Origin: Microstegium vimineum
Taxonomy: Eukaryota; Streptophyta; Magnoliopsida; Poales; Poaceae
DNA: 64,000 nucleotides
Assembly: GCA_022036555.1 (NCBI GenBank)
Contig: CM039133.1
Location: 6,575,184-6,639,183 of the forward strand
Direction of reading: 5' to 3'
Part shown: in pieces, positions 1 to 11,087 of the stretch
Numbering within the stretch: position 1 is the stretch's first letter
Layout of the letters: every line of letters begins with the position of its first letter
Notes under the pieces: generated by a model
The model's input: the letters and a program-made list of their open reading frames with translations, nothing else
The model's database searches: none
Told to the model about the DNA's origin: nothing
Position numbers and translations under genes: made by a program

Positions 1-451
1 AGCACACATGGAGATGGCACCCATGACGGACATGGAGATACGACAGCATCGGAGCCAGCACCGACTCTAAATTGCACATTCAATCTGCGTGAGAATGCCA
101 CCTGCCCAATCTGCACCATGGCGGTCGTGGCTAGAGGCCGCCGGTACCACTGACCTAAAACTGAGCCTAGTATACGCATGCATGTACCGATGTTACTAGA
201 ACATTGTGTAGTCTAAGCTAGTGATCAAAAGATGGAAAAAAAATTGAAGCCCTTGCTTGTACAAATATTTATAAAAATTGGAAGCTTGAATGTGTTGGCG
301 CACATTCCACCATTTGTTCATAATTGCTATATCATGGTTTTGTTTCATCAAAATCTATCTATCCTTATTATTTGAAGGCAGCGACCAGCATTTACATGTC
401 CCCAGAAATCACTAGAACTATTATTCAATGGTTTGACTTTGACCTGCAGGA
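1..451. other. Left flank, no gene seen
   Basis: No coding region or known repeat can be supported here. A few short open frames carry no recognisable motif. The last three bases (449-451, GGA) are the left copy of the target duplication of the CACTA element that starts at 452. Confidence 0.6.
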
Positions 452-474
452 CACTACTACAGAATCGACAATCA

Positions 475-720
475 CTGTCGGCCCATCACTGCCGGTTTTG
501 TTTGGGCCGTCAGTGATGCCCCTTCACTGCCGGTTCTTCCTCTAACAGGCCCCCAATTATTAGGGGCAGAGGCTGAACCGGCAGTGAAACACCACATCAC
601 TGTCGGTTCGTGGCTTGAATCGGCAGTGATGCCTCTCGGCCCTATCACTGCCGGTTCAAGCCACCAACCGGTAGTGATGTGGTGTTTCACTGCTGGTTCG
701 TGGCTCCAACCGGCAGTGAA
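475..720. repeat. Left subterminal array of CACTA element 1
   Basis: About ten copies of a 12-14 bp unit (consensus TCACTGCCGGTT) alternate strictly in orientation, forming five imperfect palindromic pairs. In En/Spm such subterminal repeats bind the TNPA-type protein. That role is inferred here from the family. The array ends about a dozen bases before a TATA box. Confidence 0.9.
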
Positions 721-731
721 GTTGTGTACAC

Positions 732-738
732 TATAAAG
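732..738 (+). promoter_or_regulatory. TATA box of the TNP2-like gene
   Basis: TATAAAG lies directly after the left subterminal array and upstream of the transposase coding region, followed by a CT-rich leader. It is the natural core promoter for the first gene of the element. Confidence 0.6.
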
Positions 739-1406
739 CTTCGATCTCCTCTTCCTCCTCTGCTCCAACGGTGCAGAACAGTGCGTGAGGAGCTCCATCT
801 CTCCATTGCTGCGGCTGGTGGATTTCTTGATCTCCATTGTTGGCTCCTCTTCACTCTTGGATCCTCATATCTTCTTTCTCTTGGTTAGTAACAAGCATAA
901 TTCTTTAGCATTGTTGGTTTACATTGTGTCAATTTGTGTTAGACCTATGCTAGTTTTCATGATCAAGAACACGGATGTTGCAATTTGTGTCAATTTTTTG
1001 TAGCTTTTAGATCCAAAATTATTTAGAAAAATTGTAGCACTTTGTTTTTATTGGGTAATTATTGTATAATCATTGAGTAGCTAGGTTCGAAAGATTCGTC
1101 TCGGAAATTATGGATAAAAATTGTAATTAGTTATATTTATTATTTACATTTAATACTCAATACATGCATAAAAGATATGATGGGATGTGGAATAGATTCG
1201 GTATTTATTACTTAGATTTAATACTCCATACATGTATTTAATACTTACATTTAATACTCCATGCTTCCATTGTTATCTATTTGTTCTCTTTATTTTTATA
1301 GCGCGACCAAATTCAAATTATATCGAAGAATATTTTTCAAAAATGCTTCTATTAATATGTTCTTATGTTTCCTCTGCTCTGCCCATCTTATTTTATCAGT
1401 GCAAAC

Positions 1407-3224
1407 ATGGATCGAGGGTGGATGTACGATCTGTCACATACAGACCCACGGTACTTGACGGGCATCGACGATTTCATCAAGCGAGCTAGAGTCAATGCTG
1501 GGGACTCACATCTTGTATTCTGTCCATGCAAAGACTGCAAGAATACGAGAAAATAGGGCGTCGTGGAGCATATACGTTTGCACTTGATCACAAAGGGGTT
1601 TATGAGAAACTACACGATTTGGACTTTGCATGGGGAGGTTGGTCAAAATGTTAATGATGATGTGCTCATGCCTAGTGTAGCATTATTGCCTGTTCATGAT
1701 TACACAGAAGATGTGCCTACCAATGATGATGTGTTTGTGAATACATTAGCTGACGACACTGAGGAAAATGATGGTATTTCACAGCTTCTACATGATGTGC
1801 ATGGGGGATTCCTTAGTGCTTCACAGTTGAAAAAACTAGAGATGATGAGAAAGGATGCGAAAACACCATTGTTTCCGGGCTGCCCAATAAGCAAACTGGA
1901 AGCCAACATGATGCTATTGGAGTTCAAATCAACGAATGGGTTGAGTGATAAAGGCTTCGATAACTTGTTAGTTATACTACATAAACTGTTCCCGGAGGCC
2001 GAGTTAGCAGAAAAGACTTACCTTGCGAAGCAAATGATTTGCCCAATTGGCCTCGAGGTTGAGAAAATCCACGCGTGTTCCAACGACTGCATATTGTACC
2101 GTGGAGAGAAATACAAAGACTTGGATGCGTGTCCCAAGTGTAAAACTCCCCGATACAAGCAAGGGCCATCAAATGATGGAAGCAAGACCAGAGGAGGGCC
2201 AGTAAAGTCCGTGTGGTATTTTCCTATTGCTCCACGAGTGCATAGGTTGTTTGCAAATAAGAAGTCAGCCAAATTGTTGCGTTGGCACGGCGAAGAGCGA
2301 AAGAAAGATTCAATGATGAGACACCCCGCCGATGGGTCAGACTGGAGGACTATCAACACTATGTTCTATAAGAACATCGGTGCAGAGGTAAGACATTTGT
2401 GGTTTTCTTTGAGCACGGATGGGATGAACCCGTTTGACCAGGTGAGAACCAATCATAGCACTTGGCCAGGGACGCTATGTATATACAACCTTCCACCCTG
2501 GCTTTGTATGAAACGGTCATACGTACAGATGCCATTACTAATCCAAGGACATAGGGAGGTCACAGGCTTGGCTTGAGAAAAAACATAAGGAGGAATTCAG
2601 TGACTGGTTTCGACACCAAAGGCTAGGAAAGGTGATGGGATGTCAGCTAGATCTCTTAGCCCCGGACCTTCGACTACGCTAATGACGTACCAAGGATATC
2701 AAATAAATGGTTTTACATTTAACACAAAAAAACAGGACGGAAAGAGCACGAACCAAAATAGTGGTGTTCGTTTCGACGCCCACGATGAGTACGTCATGGT
2801 GGTGGCAACATACTATGGTTTCATAGATGAGATATGGGAGCTAGACTATGGACATCAGTTGAAAGTTGCTCTTTTCCATTGTCTGTGGGTTCGGCTGAAT
2901 GAAATCAACACCGACAAGGATGGGTTCACTACCGTTGATCTATCCAAGACCGCATACAGAGATGACCCCTTCGTCCTTGCAAAGGATGTTTTGCAAATCT
3001 TCTATGCAAGGGATAACAATACAAATGGAAGACGACATGTAGTATTGCAAGGCAAAAGGAAGATTATAGGTGTCGACGGAGTGACAGACGAAGAAGAGTA
3101 CAAAGGTTACGAACAAATGGCTCCTTTTGGGGTGGACGTTACCCTACATGTCCTTGAAGAGCGTGACGAACCTGCTTACCTCCGGAGTGATCATGATGAG
3201 GCCATCATCGTGCCTGCACCGTGA
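1407..3224 (+). pseudogene. TNP2-like (TNPD) CACTA transposase, disrupted
   Basis: This would be the large transposase that cuts the element ends. The start follows a splice-acceptor-like TTATCAG. The N-terminus (MDRGWMYDLSH..., then CPCKDCKN) is the transposase-associated zinc-binding domain. An in-frame TAG at 1554-1556 interrupts it. From 1563 the frame continues with the first part of the Transposase_21 domain: a CxxC pair in ACPKCKTPRYK, then LWFSLSTDGMNPF and STWPGTLCIYNLPPWLCMKR. It stops at 2574-2576. The central and catalytic part is absent. The frame rejoins at a C-terminal piece (EEFSDWFRHQ) and a DUF4216-type tail (2690-3224, with YYGFIDEIWELDY). About 600 codons remain against roughly 1000 in full-length family members, so it is non-functional. 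Confidence 0.9.
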
Positions 3225-3360
3225 ATTGTTAGAGTATCATAAACTATGTAATCCTTAATGAAATGTTGTTTTAGTAATTTGAGACCATATGGAGTTCTAG
3301 AGATTGTTGAGTTGTACCACATTGTTGATTGATGTATGCCATGTCAAAAGGGATTCCAAA
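3225..3360. other. AT-rich 3' flank of the transposase pseudogene
   Basis: AT-rich, no coding signal. It probably contains the former polyadenylation region of the transposase gene. Confidence 0.4.
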
Positions 3361-3720
3361 ACTATAAATAATTAGACCTTGAGTGTATAAGCAATAATGT
3401 AGAGCTCCTCAAAACTAGCAAAAGTTATGTTGGAAGATTTTCAACTTCTATTCAAATTTTTGGAGTAATTACAAAGGGGGTATTTGAATTTTAAACCCTT
3501 ATTCAAATTCAAACTGGAATTTAAAAACTATAAAGAATTAGACCTTGAGTGTATAAGCAATAATGTAGAGCTCCTCAAAACTAGCAAAAGTTATGTTGGA
3601 AGATTTTCAACTTCTATTCAAATTTTTGGAGTAATTACAAAGGGGGTAATTGAATTTTAAACCCTTATTCAAATTCAAAATGAAATTCAAAAACTATAAA
3701 GAATTTGAATATGCTAATTC
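3361..3720. repeat. 166-bp tandem repeat, two copies plus a partial third
   Basis: Units start at 3361, 3527 and 3693 with the motif ACTATAAAKAATTAGACC. The spacing is exactly 166 bp each time. The first two units are nearly identical and the third diverges after about 25 bp. It lies between the two genes of the CACTA element. Confidence 0.9.
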
Positions 3721-3840
3721 AGCAAAAGTTGTAGAGAATTAAAAATTATTCAACTTCTATGTTTGGAGTTTTTCAAGTTCTAGTAAAAAATCAGGAGTAA
3801 TTTGAATTCTAAAGCAAAAGGCAGATTTAAAAAATACACA

Positions 3841-4043
3841 CATCACTGCCGGTTATAGAGGAACCGGCAGTGATGTGCCCCTATGACTGCCGGTTCTAAT
3901 AACCAACCGGCAGTGATGCGCTCTAATCACTGCCGGTTCAAAAGAACCGGCATTGATGCTCCCTCATCACTGTCGGTTCTTATTACAAACTGGCAGTGAT
4001 AGGGGACATCACTGCCGGTTTGTATTAGGAACCGGCAGTGATG
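3841..4043. repeat. Internal copy of the CACTA subterminal array
   Basis: Ten units of TCACTGCCGGTT / AACCGGCAGTGA alternate in orientation, as at the element ends. No CACTACTAC terminus lies nearby, so this is not the edge of a nested element. The array stops 8-9 bp before the TATA box of the second gene. Confidence 0.9.
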
Positions 4044-4051
4044 AGGCGGAC

Positions 4052-4059
4052 TATATAAG
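4052..4059 (+). promoter_or_regulatory. TATA box of the second CACTA gene
   Basis: TATATAAG follows the internal array directly. A GC-rich leader (4085-4440) and then a long low-complexity stretch precede the first coding exon at 5231. Confidence 0.6.
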
Positions 4060-5230
4060 GAAAGGGCGCGGTCTGAAATTTTTAGACTCGTGCCCTTCCA
4101 CACTTAGCCGTTTCAGACTGCCCGACGCCGCCGCTGGACGCAGCAGGAGGCTCTCCCGCCGCCGCTCCATCCCGCCGCCGCTCTAGCCCGCCGCAGCGCG
4201 AGCTCGCCGCCGCTCCAGCCGACCGCAGCAGCCTGAGGCTCGCCACTGCATCGCCGGCCGCCACCAGCCCAAGGCTCGCCACTACCCGACGCCGCCGCTC
4301 GACACCGGCCGCGACACGACATCGTCGGCCGCCAAATCCACGCCACAGGAGAGCACAGGGACAGGAGCACACGCCGCCCGAAGCATAGGAGCGCAGGAGC
4401 ACGTACAAGAGCGCGAAATCTGGCCCTAACCTTCCACTCGGTGAGCTCCATGTCCACGCACCGAAGGTGTTCGACGAAATGTGTACATGGATCTGCCCTG
4501 CTTTTGCTTGCTTGCTTAGCATGGAGAGATAGATGAGGAGATGAATTGAAGGAGAGAGAAAGGGAGGAGATGGAATGCCCTGCTTTTGCTTGCTTGCTTG
4601 CTTAGATGGATTACATATAACTAGAGATATAGATAGAGAGATAGAGAGAAAGATAGCTTAGATACATGTCATGGTACTTATAGATATAGCTTAGAGAGAT
4701 AGATGGAGAGATATAGCTTAGAAAGATAGCTTTGTATATACGTCATCATCCTATGCTTGTACATATGCATGACTTATAAATACATGGCAAAATTTTATAT
4801 CATATATACATGGCTTTATATTGTGACTTTTACCTATGGCTTTATAGATAGAGAGATAGAGAGATAGCATGACTTAGAGATATAGATAAGTGGAATATTT
4901 TGGAAGATTTTGGCTGTGGCTTTATATTGTGACTAATCTCTATATACTTGTCTATGGCTTTATATTGTGACTAATCTCTATATAATTGTCTATATACTTG
5001 GCTATGACTGTATATTATGACTAATCTCTATATACTTGTCTATGGCTTTATATTGTGAGAGAGATATAGAGAGATATAGAGAGATAGAGAGATAGAGAGA
5101 TAGAGAGATACAGAGATAGAGAGATAGAGAGATATAGAGAGATATAGAGAGATAGAGATAGAGATAATACCTATGTATGGCTTTTGAGTCTATCTATCTA
5201 CCTATGAGCTAATACCAATAATCAAAATTC
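4060..5230 (+). other. Leader/intron-like region of the second CACTA gene
   Basis: A GC-rich block (4085-4440) is probably untranslated exon. A possible donor near 4440 is followed by AT-rich, microsatellite-rich DNA. Open frames on both strands of the GC block are proline-, alanine- and arginine-rich and look like composition artefacts. Confidence 0.4.
5058..5166. repeat. GAGATA/GATA microsatellite
   Basis: An irregular run of AGAGATA units. Looser copies of the same motif extend back to about 4617. Confidence 0.9.
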
Positions 5231-6121
5231 ATGTCCAGAAGCATGACAATTAAGCGCCGATTCACCACCCGTCGCCCTGCGACCGAAGCCGATGACCAAG
5301 GAACTAGTGGTGGCGGTGCTGAACGTGACGAAGGAGCCGGTGACAACCAGCAAGGGGATCAAAGACCTTGGAGCCCTAGCCATATGCTAAACCTAGAAGA
5401 GGGCCAAGGAGACGAGGTAATAACTTAGGTCATACCTAAAACACGGTAGATATAGCCATAAAAGTTTGATGGGGACTTATTTATAAATTTTGAAGCAGGT
5501 TCCGCCGGAAGGTCCAAGTACTGGTGAGAGTTCCAGAAGGACTAAGCGTGGTGCAACAAAGCTCCCTCAGACAAGTAGACACTAGCACATCTCTCAGTTC
5601 GATCAAATAGGGGAGCCGGTGGAGCCACGAGAAGTATTGGACCCATACAAGAGTACCATCGGGGCACTTGTAAGGGACTTCATCCGATCAAATACAGGAA
5701 GTGGAATGGAAGTGAGCAAGACCCGTGGAGGGTTCCAGGAGTTGAGAAGGAACTAGTTTGGAACAAGCTCATAGGGTATTTCACTTTCCCTAATGATTGT
5801 GATGAAGCGACAGTCAAGAAGAGGGACAAGGAAATCATGGGTCATTCCTTCAAGAATTTCAAGGGAAAGTTGCACAAGCTCATCAAGGAGGAAAAAGAAC
5901 CGAATTTTGCGGGAGGTGAATTCAGCAAGCAGAGGGACTTCTGGGAGGAGTTCAAGGCTTACAAGCTATCCGATGAGGCCAAGGCATCAAGCGAAAGAAA
6001 CAAAGCAAACTCGCTTAGGTCAAATAATCCTCACCGCCTAGGATCGCGTGGGTACGTAAGGAAGATTCCGGATTGGGATGCCCAAGTCGAAGCACTAGAG
6101 CAGAGCGGCGTTACGCCTTAG
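5231..6121 (+). pseudogene. Transposase_24-like (Ptta/En/Spm) N-terminal part, disrupted
   Basis: Exon 1 starts MSRSMTIKRRFTTRR and ends at a GAG|GTAATA donor near 5416. The next exon follows TTTGAAGCAG at about 5500. The core around 5690-6110 reads WNKLIGYF, then KLHKLIKEE and RGYVRKIPDWDAQ. These resemble the plant transposase (Ptta/En/Spm) family that accompanies TNP2. Lesions are an in-frame TAG at 5582, a frame change near 5680 and a TAG at 6119-6121. The reading frame after that last stop is the same frame and continues into the Ulp1 part, so the two halves were once one protein. Confidence 0.75.
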
Positions 6122-8724
6122 ACAAGCGATTGGCAGCCCAGATCAGTGAACTACCTACTCGCAAGGGGGGCACGATACAATCCTGACGGGAGCCTTTCTA
6201 CCAGGACTGAACCCGTCAACGATCTCCTCCAGAAGGTTTCCGCGATCACTGAGGAAGTGCATAGAGGGGCCCGCAGGTCGGATAGAGAAAATAACGTGCT
6301 CACGCAAGCACTTGGAAACAAGGAGCACCCCGGTCGCACTAGAGGAGCCGGGGTAATTCCTTGGGAGAAAGCATTTGAAAGTGAATCCGCTTCCTATAGG
6401 GGCCAGGCAAGGGCTAGAACGCAAAGAGAAGAGGAGTTCCAAAGGATGCGACAGGAGCTAGAACAGAGCATTGAAGCACGGATAGCTGCTCAGGTGGCGA
6501 GCGCTATGCAATCCATGTGTTTGAGTCAAGGGCCGCATGCAGTCCCGGTTTTGAATAGCCCAGTGGCGGGCAAGGGCCACAGTAGCTGTGGCTCAACCCC
6601 TATGCCTGACGAAGAAGAGGTCAATGCTCCTCATCCGGTGGACGACATCACAAAACCTGTGAATGTCAGGTTGTACATCCGCCAGCAGTGGACCAAAGAC
6701 AAGGTGGCGGTTGGGCAAGCATTTCCTAGAGGAGAGAACGTCATTCATGGCAAGCCAATGCCACTCGGGTATGCCAGGGTTAGCATTGATAAGATATTGG
6801 ACAAGAAGTACAATAAGATACATATTGATTTCCCAGTGGAGGAAGATAGGCCACGTCTAGTTCACAACTTGGACACTCATGTCGTCTGGCGCAAACGCTT
6901 CATCAAGCTAGACGACCAGCCATCTTCGGATGACGATGATGACAGTGAATCATCCCGGTCGCCTCCGCCAAGAGGTTTCTCTCCTCGTCAAGATCCACCG
7001 ACACCTCCTCCACCGCCAAAGGAGAAGACTCCTTCTCCACCGCCAAAGGAGAAGACTCCTCCTCCTCCTCCTCCTCCTCCACCAGCTTCAAAGTCCTCAG
7101 GACTGGGATCTCGATGGCCCCCTAGCTCCAGATCAGGTTCGACTTCGCAACAGAGGAGGTCATCAGCTGCAGTTGGTAAATATCCCAAGATGACTAGCAA
7201 AAGGCCTCCGCTAGTGCCGACTAAGAACGATATTCTAAAAGCTCAGATTGCAGAAAAGGCCGCCAAACTTGCCTTGTATAAACGATTGGCTTATATACCT
7301 GAGAAGCAGAGCCAATTTGAAAGGCAAAGCAAAAATCCGGGTAACCAAGAAAGAGCTAGAGAAATGCACACCTTTCAGCAGCTAGAGATACAAAACTTGG
7401 CCGCAGGGCTGGGTATAAGCATGGAGGATGCCGAGAATCTCTATTTTGAAAAAACCGAATTTCAAAAGGCCGAAGTTGCATACAAGTTTGAACTAGGCGT
7501 GCCTATGGTCGCCAGCCAAGAAGAGTATAGAAATTTGCCAACAAACATGCGACAGTTGCATGATTACTACATCATACACAGTAAAAAAAGCAAAGTCAAG
7601 AATGCAAACTTTGCACTATGCATCCCTCCATGTTTTATTTTTAATCATCCTGAAGAAGTTGTGCATACTATTGAGTATGAAGAACTCTTTCAACTCTTTC
7701 AACGACGCTCGCTGGGTGTGCAGATTATGATGTTATGGACTCTGTAAGTACCATACCCTAACAACGTTATAATAAACTACGTGATCTGCATTTAAATATA
7801 TCCATACATGTTTATTTTGCAGGTCTATAGGAAAATTTTGCCTTCAAAAACGAATAAGCAATTTTGACTTCTTGGACCCCGTCTATGTAAATGAGAACAC
7901 ATGCAAAGCTGGTCTCAAAGATCCGTATGTCTCAGCGAGTTTGAAGAAAGAGTTTGAAAGAATGTTCTCAGTCGGCAAAACAAACGCACCGCTAACCTAC
8001 AATTGCGAGTATGTGTTCTCGACCCTTACTTGATATATCATTCAATAATAACATGAACTTTGTGATTGCAGCAACCATTACGTCCTCATAGATATAAGTC
8101 TTAAAAATTCAACTATCGAGGTGTGGGACTCAAAAAAGAAGCCACTTAAACTTATCGAACCCCTAGTCAAAGTGCTAAATATGTAAGTGAACCCAATATC
8201 ACCACACTTTTCAATCACATATGATATTGTAATTAATAATGTCCTCAGCCTTCACACTTCATTTACATTGTCACATAGAATGAAGGCGTTACCTGATTGG
8301 AGAAATGTGGAGCCTAAGATGCAAAAGAAATGGAGAGAACCATTCAGAGCGGAGTATATGGAGGGGGGCAAGACCCTAGATCAACCAATGGGGAACAACG
8401 AGTGCGGGTTCTATGTGATGTGGGCAATGCTTGCCTTTTGTGGCGCAAAACTAGGAATAGGAGATGACATGGTACGTACGCGTCGCATTTTAATTCTATT
8501 GTTTTATTTTACGTATGTGCATCTCAATATCATCTTGTATCAATTTACAGCGTAAAGAACAGGGCCACAATAGGTTGCTGAATTTTGAGATAAGAGGATT
8601 TCAAGAGGAGATACCAACTCTTATTCTGGACGATATAGTGTATACAAAAGGATGTCTATCCATTGTGAAGAGTAAGAACTTCAAGAAGATATACGGAAAA
8701 GACCGCCTCGAAAGGCTATTGTAA
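6122..8724 (+). CDS. Ulp1/SENP-type cysteine protease encoded by CACTA element 1
   Basis: Five exons, joined by canonical GT-AG introns, give one uninterrupted frame: up to 7743, 7823-8008, 8072-8182, 8279-8471 and 8551-8724. It is 753 codons if counted from the GTG at 6146; the first ATG lies further in, near 6444. The first half has a charged segment, an acidic run and a proline-rich run (about 6960-7090). The last exons encode a Ulp1 C48 peptidase domain: NHYVLID (His), VWDSKK (Asp), then QPMGNNECGFYV (oxyanion Gln and nucleophile Cys). Family members cleave SUMO-like modifiers, and copies captured by plant transposons are known. Substrate here is unknown. The same-frame stop at 6119 removes the natural N-terminus, so expression would need an internal start. 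Confidence 0.8.
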
Positions 8725-8962
8725 TCCGACAATTAATTCGATACTTTAATTTTTGTTTGGATGTTTTGTAATAATTATTATAAATGTTTGATGGGTTTAT
8801 ATTGTCGCTAGTCCACAACCACCTTCAATTCACATCGATATCAAGTGGTTCGATAGCAAACACCTCCACGATCTCCCACCTCACCACCTCTACCATAAAC
8901 CCTAAACCAGAAACCCAAATAAAAATAAAACAATTAAAAAAATACAATTTTAAAAAATAATA

Positions 8963-9180
8963 TCACTGCCGGTTAGGGTGCCAAACCGGCAGTGATGGCG
9001 CAATCATCACTGCCGGTTGGTGCCACAAACCGACAGTGATGGCTCAATCATCACTGCCGGGGCCATCACTGCCGGTTTGGCATAACCGGCAGTGATGGCT
9101 TGAGCTCATTACTGCCGATTCGCCAGTGCCGGTTCAAAATCCGTCACTATAGGGGGGTTTTGAACCGGCACTGATTGCCG
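8963..9180. repeat. Right subterminal array of CACTA element 1
   Basis: About ten TCACTGCCGGTT / AACCGGCAGTGA units, mostly alternating in orientation, with somewhat more divergence near the terminus. This is the counterpart of the left array at 475-720. Confidence 0.9.
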
Positions 9181-9368
9181 ATTCTGTAGTAGTGGGATTT
9201 ACTAAAGAGCCACACGGTAATACAAATTTGGAAAACGTCTCAAAATAGGAAAACCTTTTTACATGCTTTTAGGCGAACATATAATATTCTAGTATAGTCC
9301 TATATATCCCATATTCAATGTAAATGCGTATGACTATATATCCTCCTGTTGTGTCCTTTTTTTAAGCA

Positions 9369-9379
9369 ATATATATAGG
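9369..9379 (+). promoter_or_regulatory. Possible TATA box upstream of RING copy A
   Basis: ATATATATAGG lies about 85 bp before the first ATG of the copy A region. It is weak evidence, as the surrounding DNA is AT-rich. Confidence 0.35.
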
Positions 9380-9455
9380 TAGAGTTTGTTCATCAAAAGC
9401 ACCATCATCGTCTTTACATATACATATATTTATATTTGTGCTTGATTGATGGACG

Positions 9456-9801
9456 ATGCAAGTTCGTCGTGATGGATGCAAGTTCGCCTCAATTTGCGTG
9501 GCCGTTTCCTTGTCTACTGATACTGCCGCCGCCGCCGCCGCAGTGAACGTGGAGCTGGCGGAGGCGCCGGCGCAGGCGCCCGTGCTGGACTGCGGACGGG
9601 TGGGAGGAGACGATGTGCTGCGTGTGCCAGTCGGAGATGGCTGACGGCGAAAAGGTGAGGGTGCTGACGGAGTGCATGCACCGCTTCCACACCGCCTGCG
9701 TCAACAAGTGGCTGCGTGACCATGCCACCTGCCCACTCTGCCGCGCCCCAACCGCTGCCACAGCCGCCAAAGGCCAGCAGCAGCACCGGCCGACGACATG
9801 A
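9456..9801 (+). pseudogene. ATL-like RING-H2 E3 ligase, copy A, frameshifted
   Basis: The RING-H2 domain (from ATG 9613) is complete: C-x2-C-x15-C-x-H-x2-H-x2-C-x10-C-x2-C, with MHRFHTAC and TCPLCRA as landmarks. This ATL type binds two zinc ions and recruits an E2 enzyme to ubiquitinate targets. Upstream, an Ala/Pro-rich stretch ending APVLDCGRVGGDDV is in a different frame, and the frames meet at about 9610. In family members that stretch precedes the RING in one frame, so a one-base shift is likely. No membrane segment is encoded. A 62-aa RING-only protein could still be made from 9613. Confidence 0.7.
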
Positions 9802-10569
9802 AAAGTCTAGTCTAGAAAGTAGTCGCTAGCTTGTTCTACTTTTTGCATTGCATTGAAAAGGCCACCAGCAGCACCGGTTGTCATCCTGGGCTCGCTGGAA
9901 GCCGCGCTGGGCGTCGTGGACGTCCTCGTCCTGGGAGATCACGCGAAGAAGAAACCTACGAGAAAAGGAAACGCCGATCTCTTGTGCAGAAGGGCAATAC
10001 GGTTACATCAATGAAAAATACATGTATTTTAGTTGATAAAAAATTAATTAAAATGGTCAAATGTCATGTATAATAATGTGTCAATGTTTCAAGGGTCGTT
10101 TTAACGAAGTCGACGTTTGAAGTACTATATTAGCGAAGCCTATAATAACAATTTTCTCGTTTGTAGTGTGTTTTACAAATATAAATTAATAGTGTGTTGC
10201 CTGCAATCTTTGATCTTTGTTATTAGGACAACAATTAGAGCAAAGTAAACAAAGTTAATATAATGAATTGATATAGCTATCGATCTCGATCACGTATCCC
10301 CTCCTCTCCTGAATCCTAGTTTGTTTAATTTTGTTGTCACGTTGGTTTCATATCTTCCTGTCCCGTAACCAGAATATATATAGGACATCCGCATGTGTAC
10401 AATAACTATTTTTCCGGGAAAAAAAGTTTTTTTATATATATTTTCAAATTTAGGGAATCCTGGTTTCTCGATCGATAAAACAATACCAGCTAGGCGGTTA
10501 AAAACCCGGACAATCTTCCGGTTCCTCGCTCGATCAATCTACGTTAGTAGCGTAGAGACGAGACGGCGA
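9802..10569. other. Intergenic, between RING copies A and B
   Basis: No gene could be supported. AT-rich tracts and a TATATA cluster at about 10376 and 10434 may belong to the promoter of copy B. Confidence 0.5.
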
Positions 10570-10789
10570 ATGGATAGCAACGACACGACAGCCGGCGGCG
10601 ACACCCCGTTTCTGGACCCCGCCACTGCGTCGGCGCTCCAGCTCGTGGGCCTCTGTGTCATTGTCGTCTTTCTAGTCGTCTTCCTCGTCCTGATGATGGC
10701 CATGGCAATCGACTACTTCCGGGGGGACAAGGCCCACAGGAAGCAGATGGAGGAGACTACTGGCTGCTTATTTTCCGGCGGCGTAAGGG

Positions 10790-10829
<40 letters not shown>

Positions 10830-11087
10830 GGTGGCGGAGGCGGAGGCCGTGGCCATAGAGATGGCGGCCATGAAGGAGCATGCGGGGCCCATACGGTGAT
10901 CATATTCAATACCGACGACGATGGCGGCGGGCGGCTGGAGCTCACGTGCGGGGTGTGCCAGGCAGAGCTCGCTCGCCGGCGGCGGTGGCGCGCTCAGGGC
11001 GATGTCACCGTGCAGGCACTGCTTCCACTCCGCCAAGGTCTCAACTTCTCTGACAGCATGACTCTTCCTGCTGGTCATCTATTGTAG
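10570..11087 (+). pseudogene. ATL-like RING-H2 protein, copy B, twice broken
   Basis: ATG 10570 starts a 110-codon frame. It begins MDSNDTTAGGDTPFLD, then has a strong hydrophobic helix (about residues 22-46), a run of 11 glutamines and a stop at 10897-10899. A +1 frame then continues the ATL layout with VIIFNTDDD and LTCGVCQAELA, the first zinc ligands. A second shift follows within GAGCTCGCTCGCC, where a GCTC repeat looks like a 4-bp duplication. The frame after it carries CRHCFH but the next ligand is Lys, not Cys, and the last pair is missing. The layout (membrane helix, then RING) is the ATL one, but the gene is dead. Confidence 0.75.
10795..10827 (+). repeat. (CAG)11 triplet run
   Basis: Eleven perfect CAG codons, coding polyglutamine in the copy B frame. 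Confidence 0.95.

Larger units (their letters stand above)
452..9194 (+). mobile_element. CACTA (En/Spm) DNA transposon, complete ends, internally decayed
   Basis: The left end begins CACTACTACAGAATCG at 452. The right end is its inverted partner, finishing CGATTCTGTAGTAGTG at 9194. The terminal inverted repeats match over about 23 bp with one mismatch. Both sides are flanked by GGA (449-451 and 9195-9197), the 3-bp target duplication expected for CACTA elements. The 8.7-kb body carries alternating TCACTGCCGGTT / AACCGGCAGTGA units at both ends and in the middle. It has a TNP2-like transposase gene with stops and a large internal deletion, and a second gene with Transposase_24-like and Ulp1 protease parts. 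The transposase lesions imply that it cannot move unaided. The matched ends and exact duplication suggest that insertion was not ancient. Confidence 0.95.

Noticed and set aside
475..720. Regularly spaced repeats resembling a CRISPR array
   Set aside because: Units alternate in orientation, spacing is short and variable, and they lie beside a CACTA terminus in a plant genome. They are subterminal transposase-binding repeats.
3841..4043. Border of a second, nested CACTA element
   Set aside because: No CACTACTAC terminus or 3-bp duplication occurs near either edge, while the outer ends at 452 and 9194 match each other with GGA flanks. One element explains the data.
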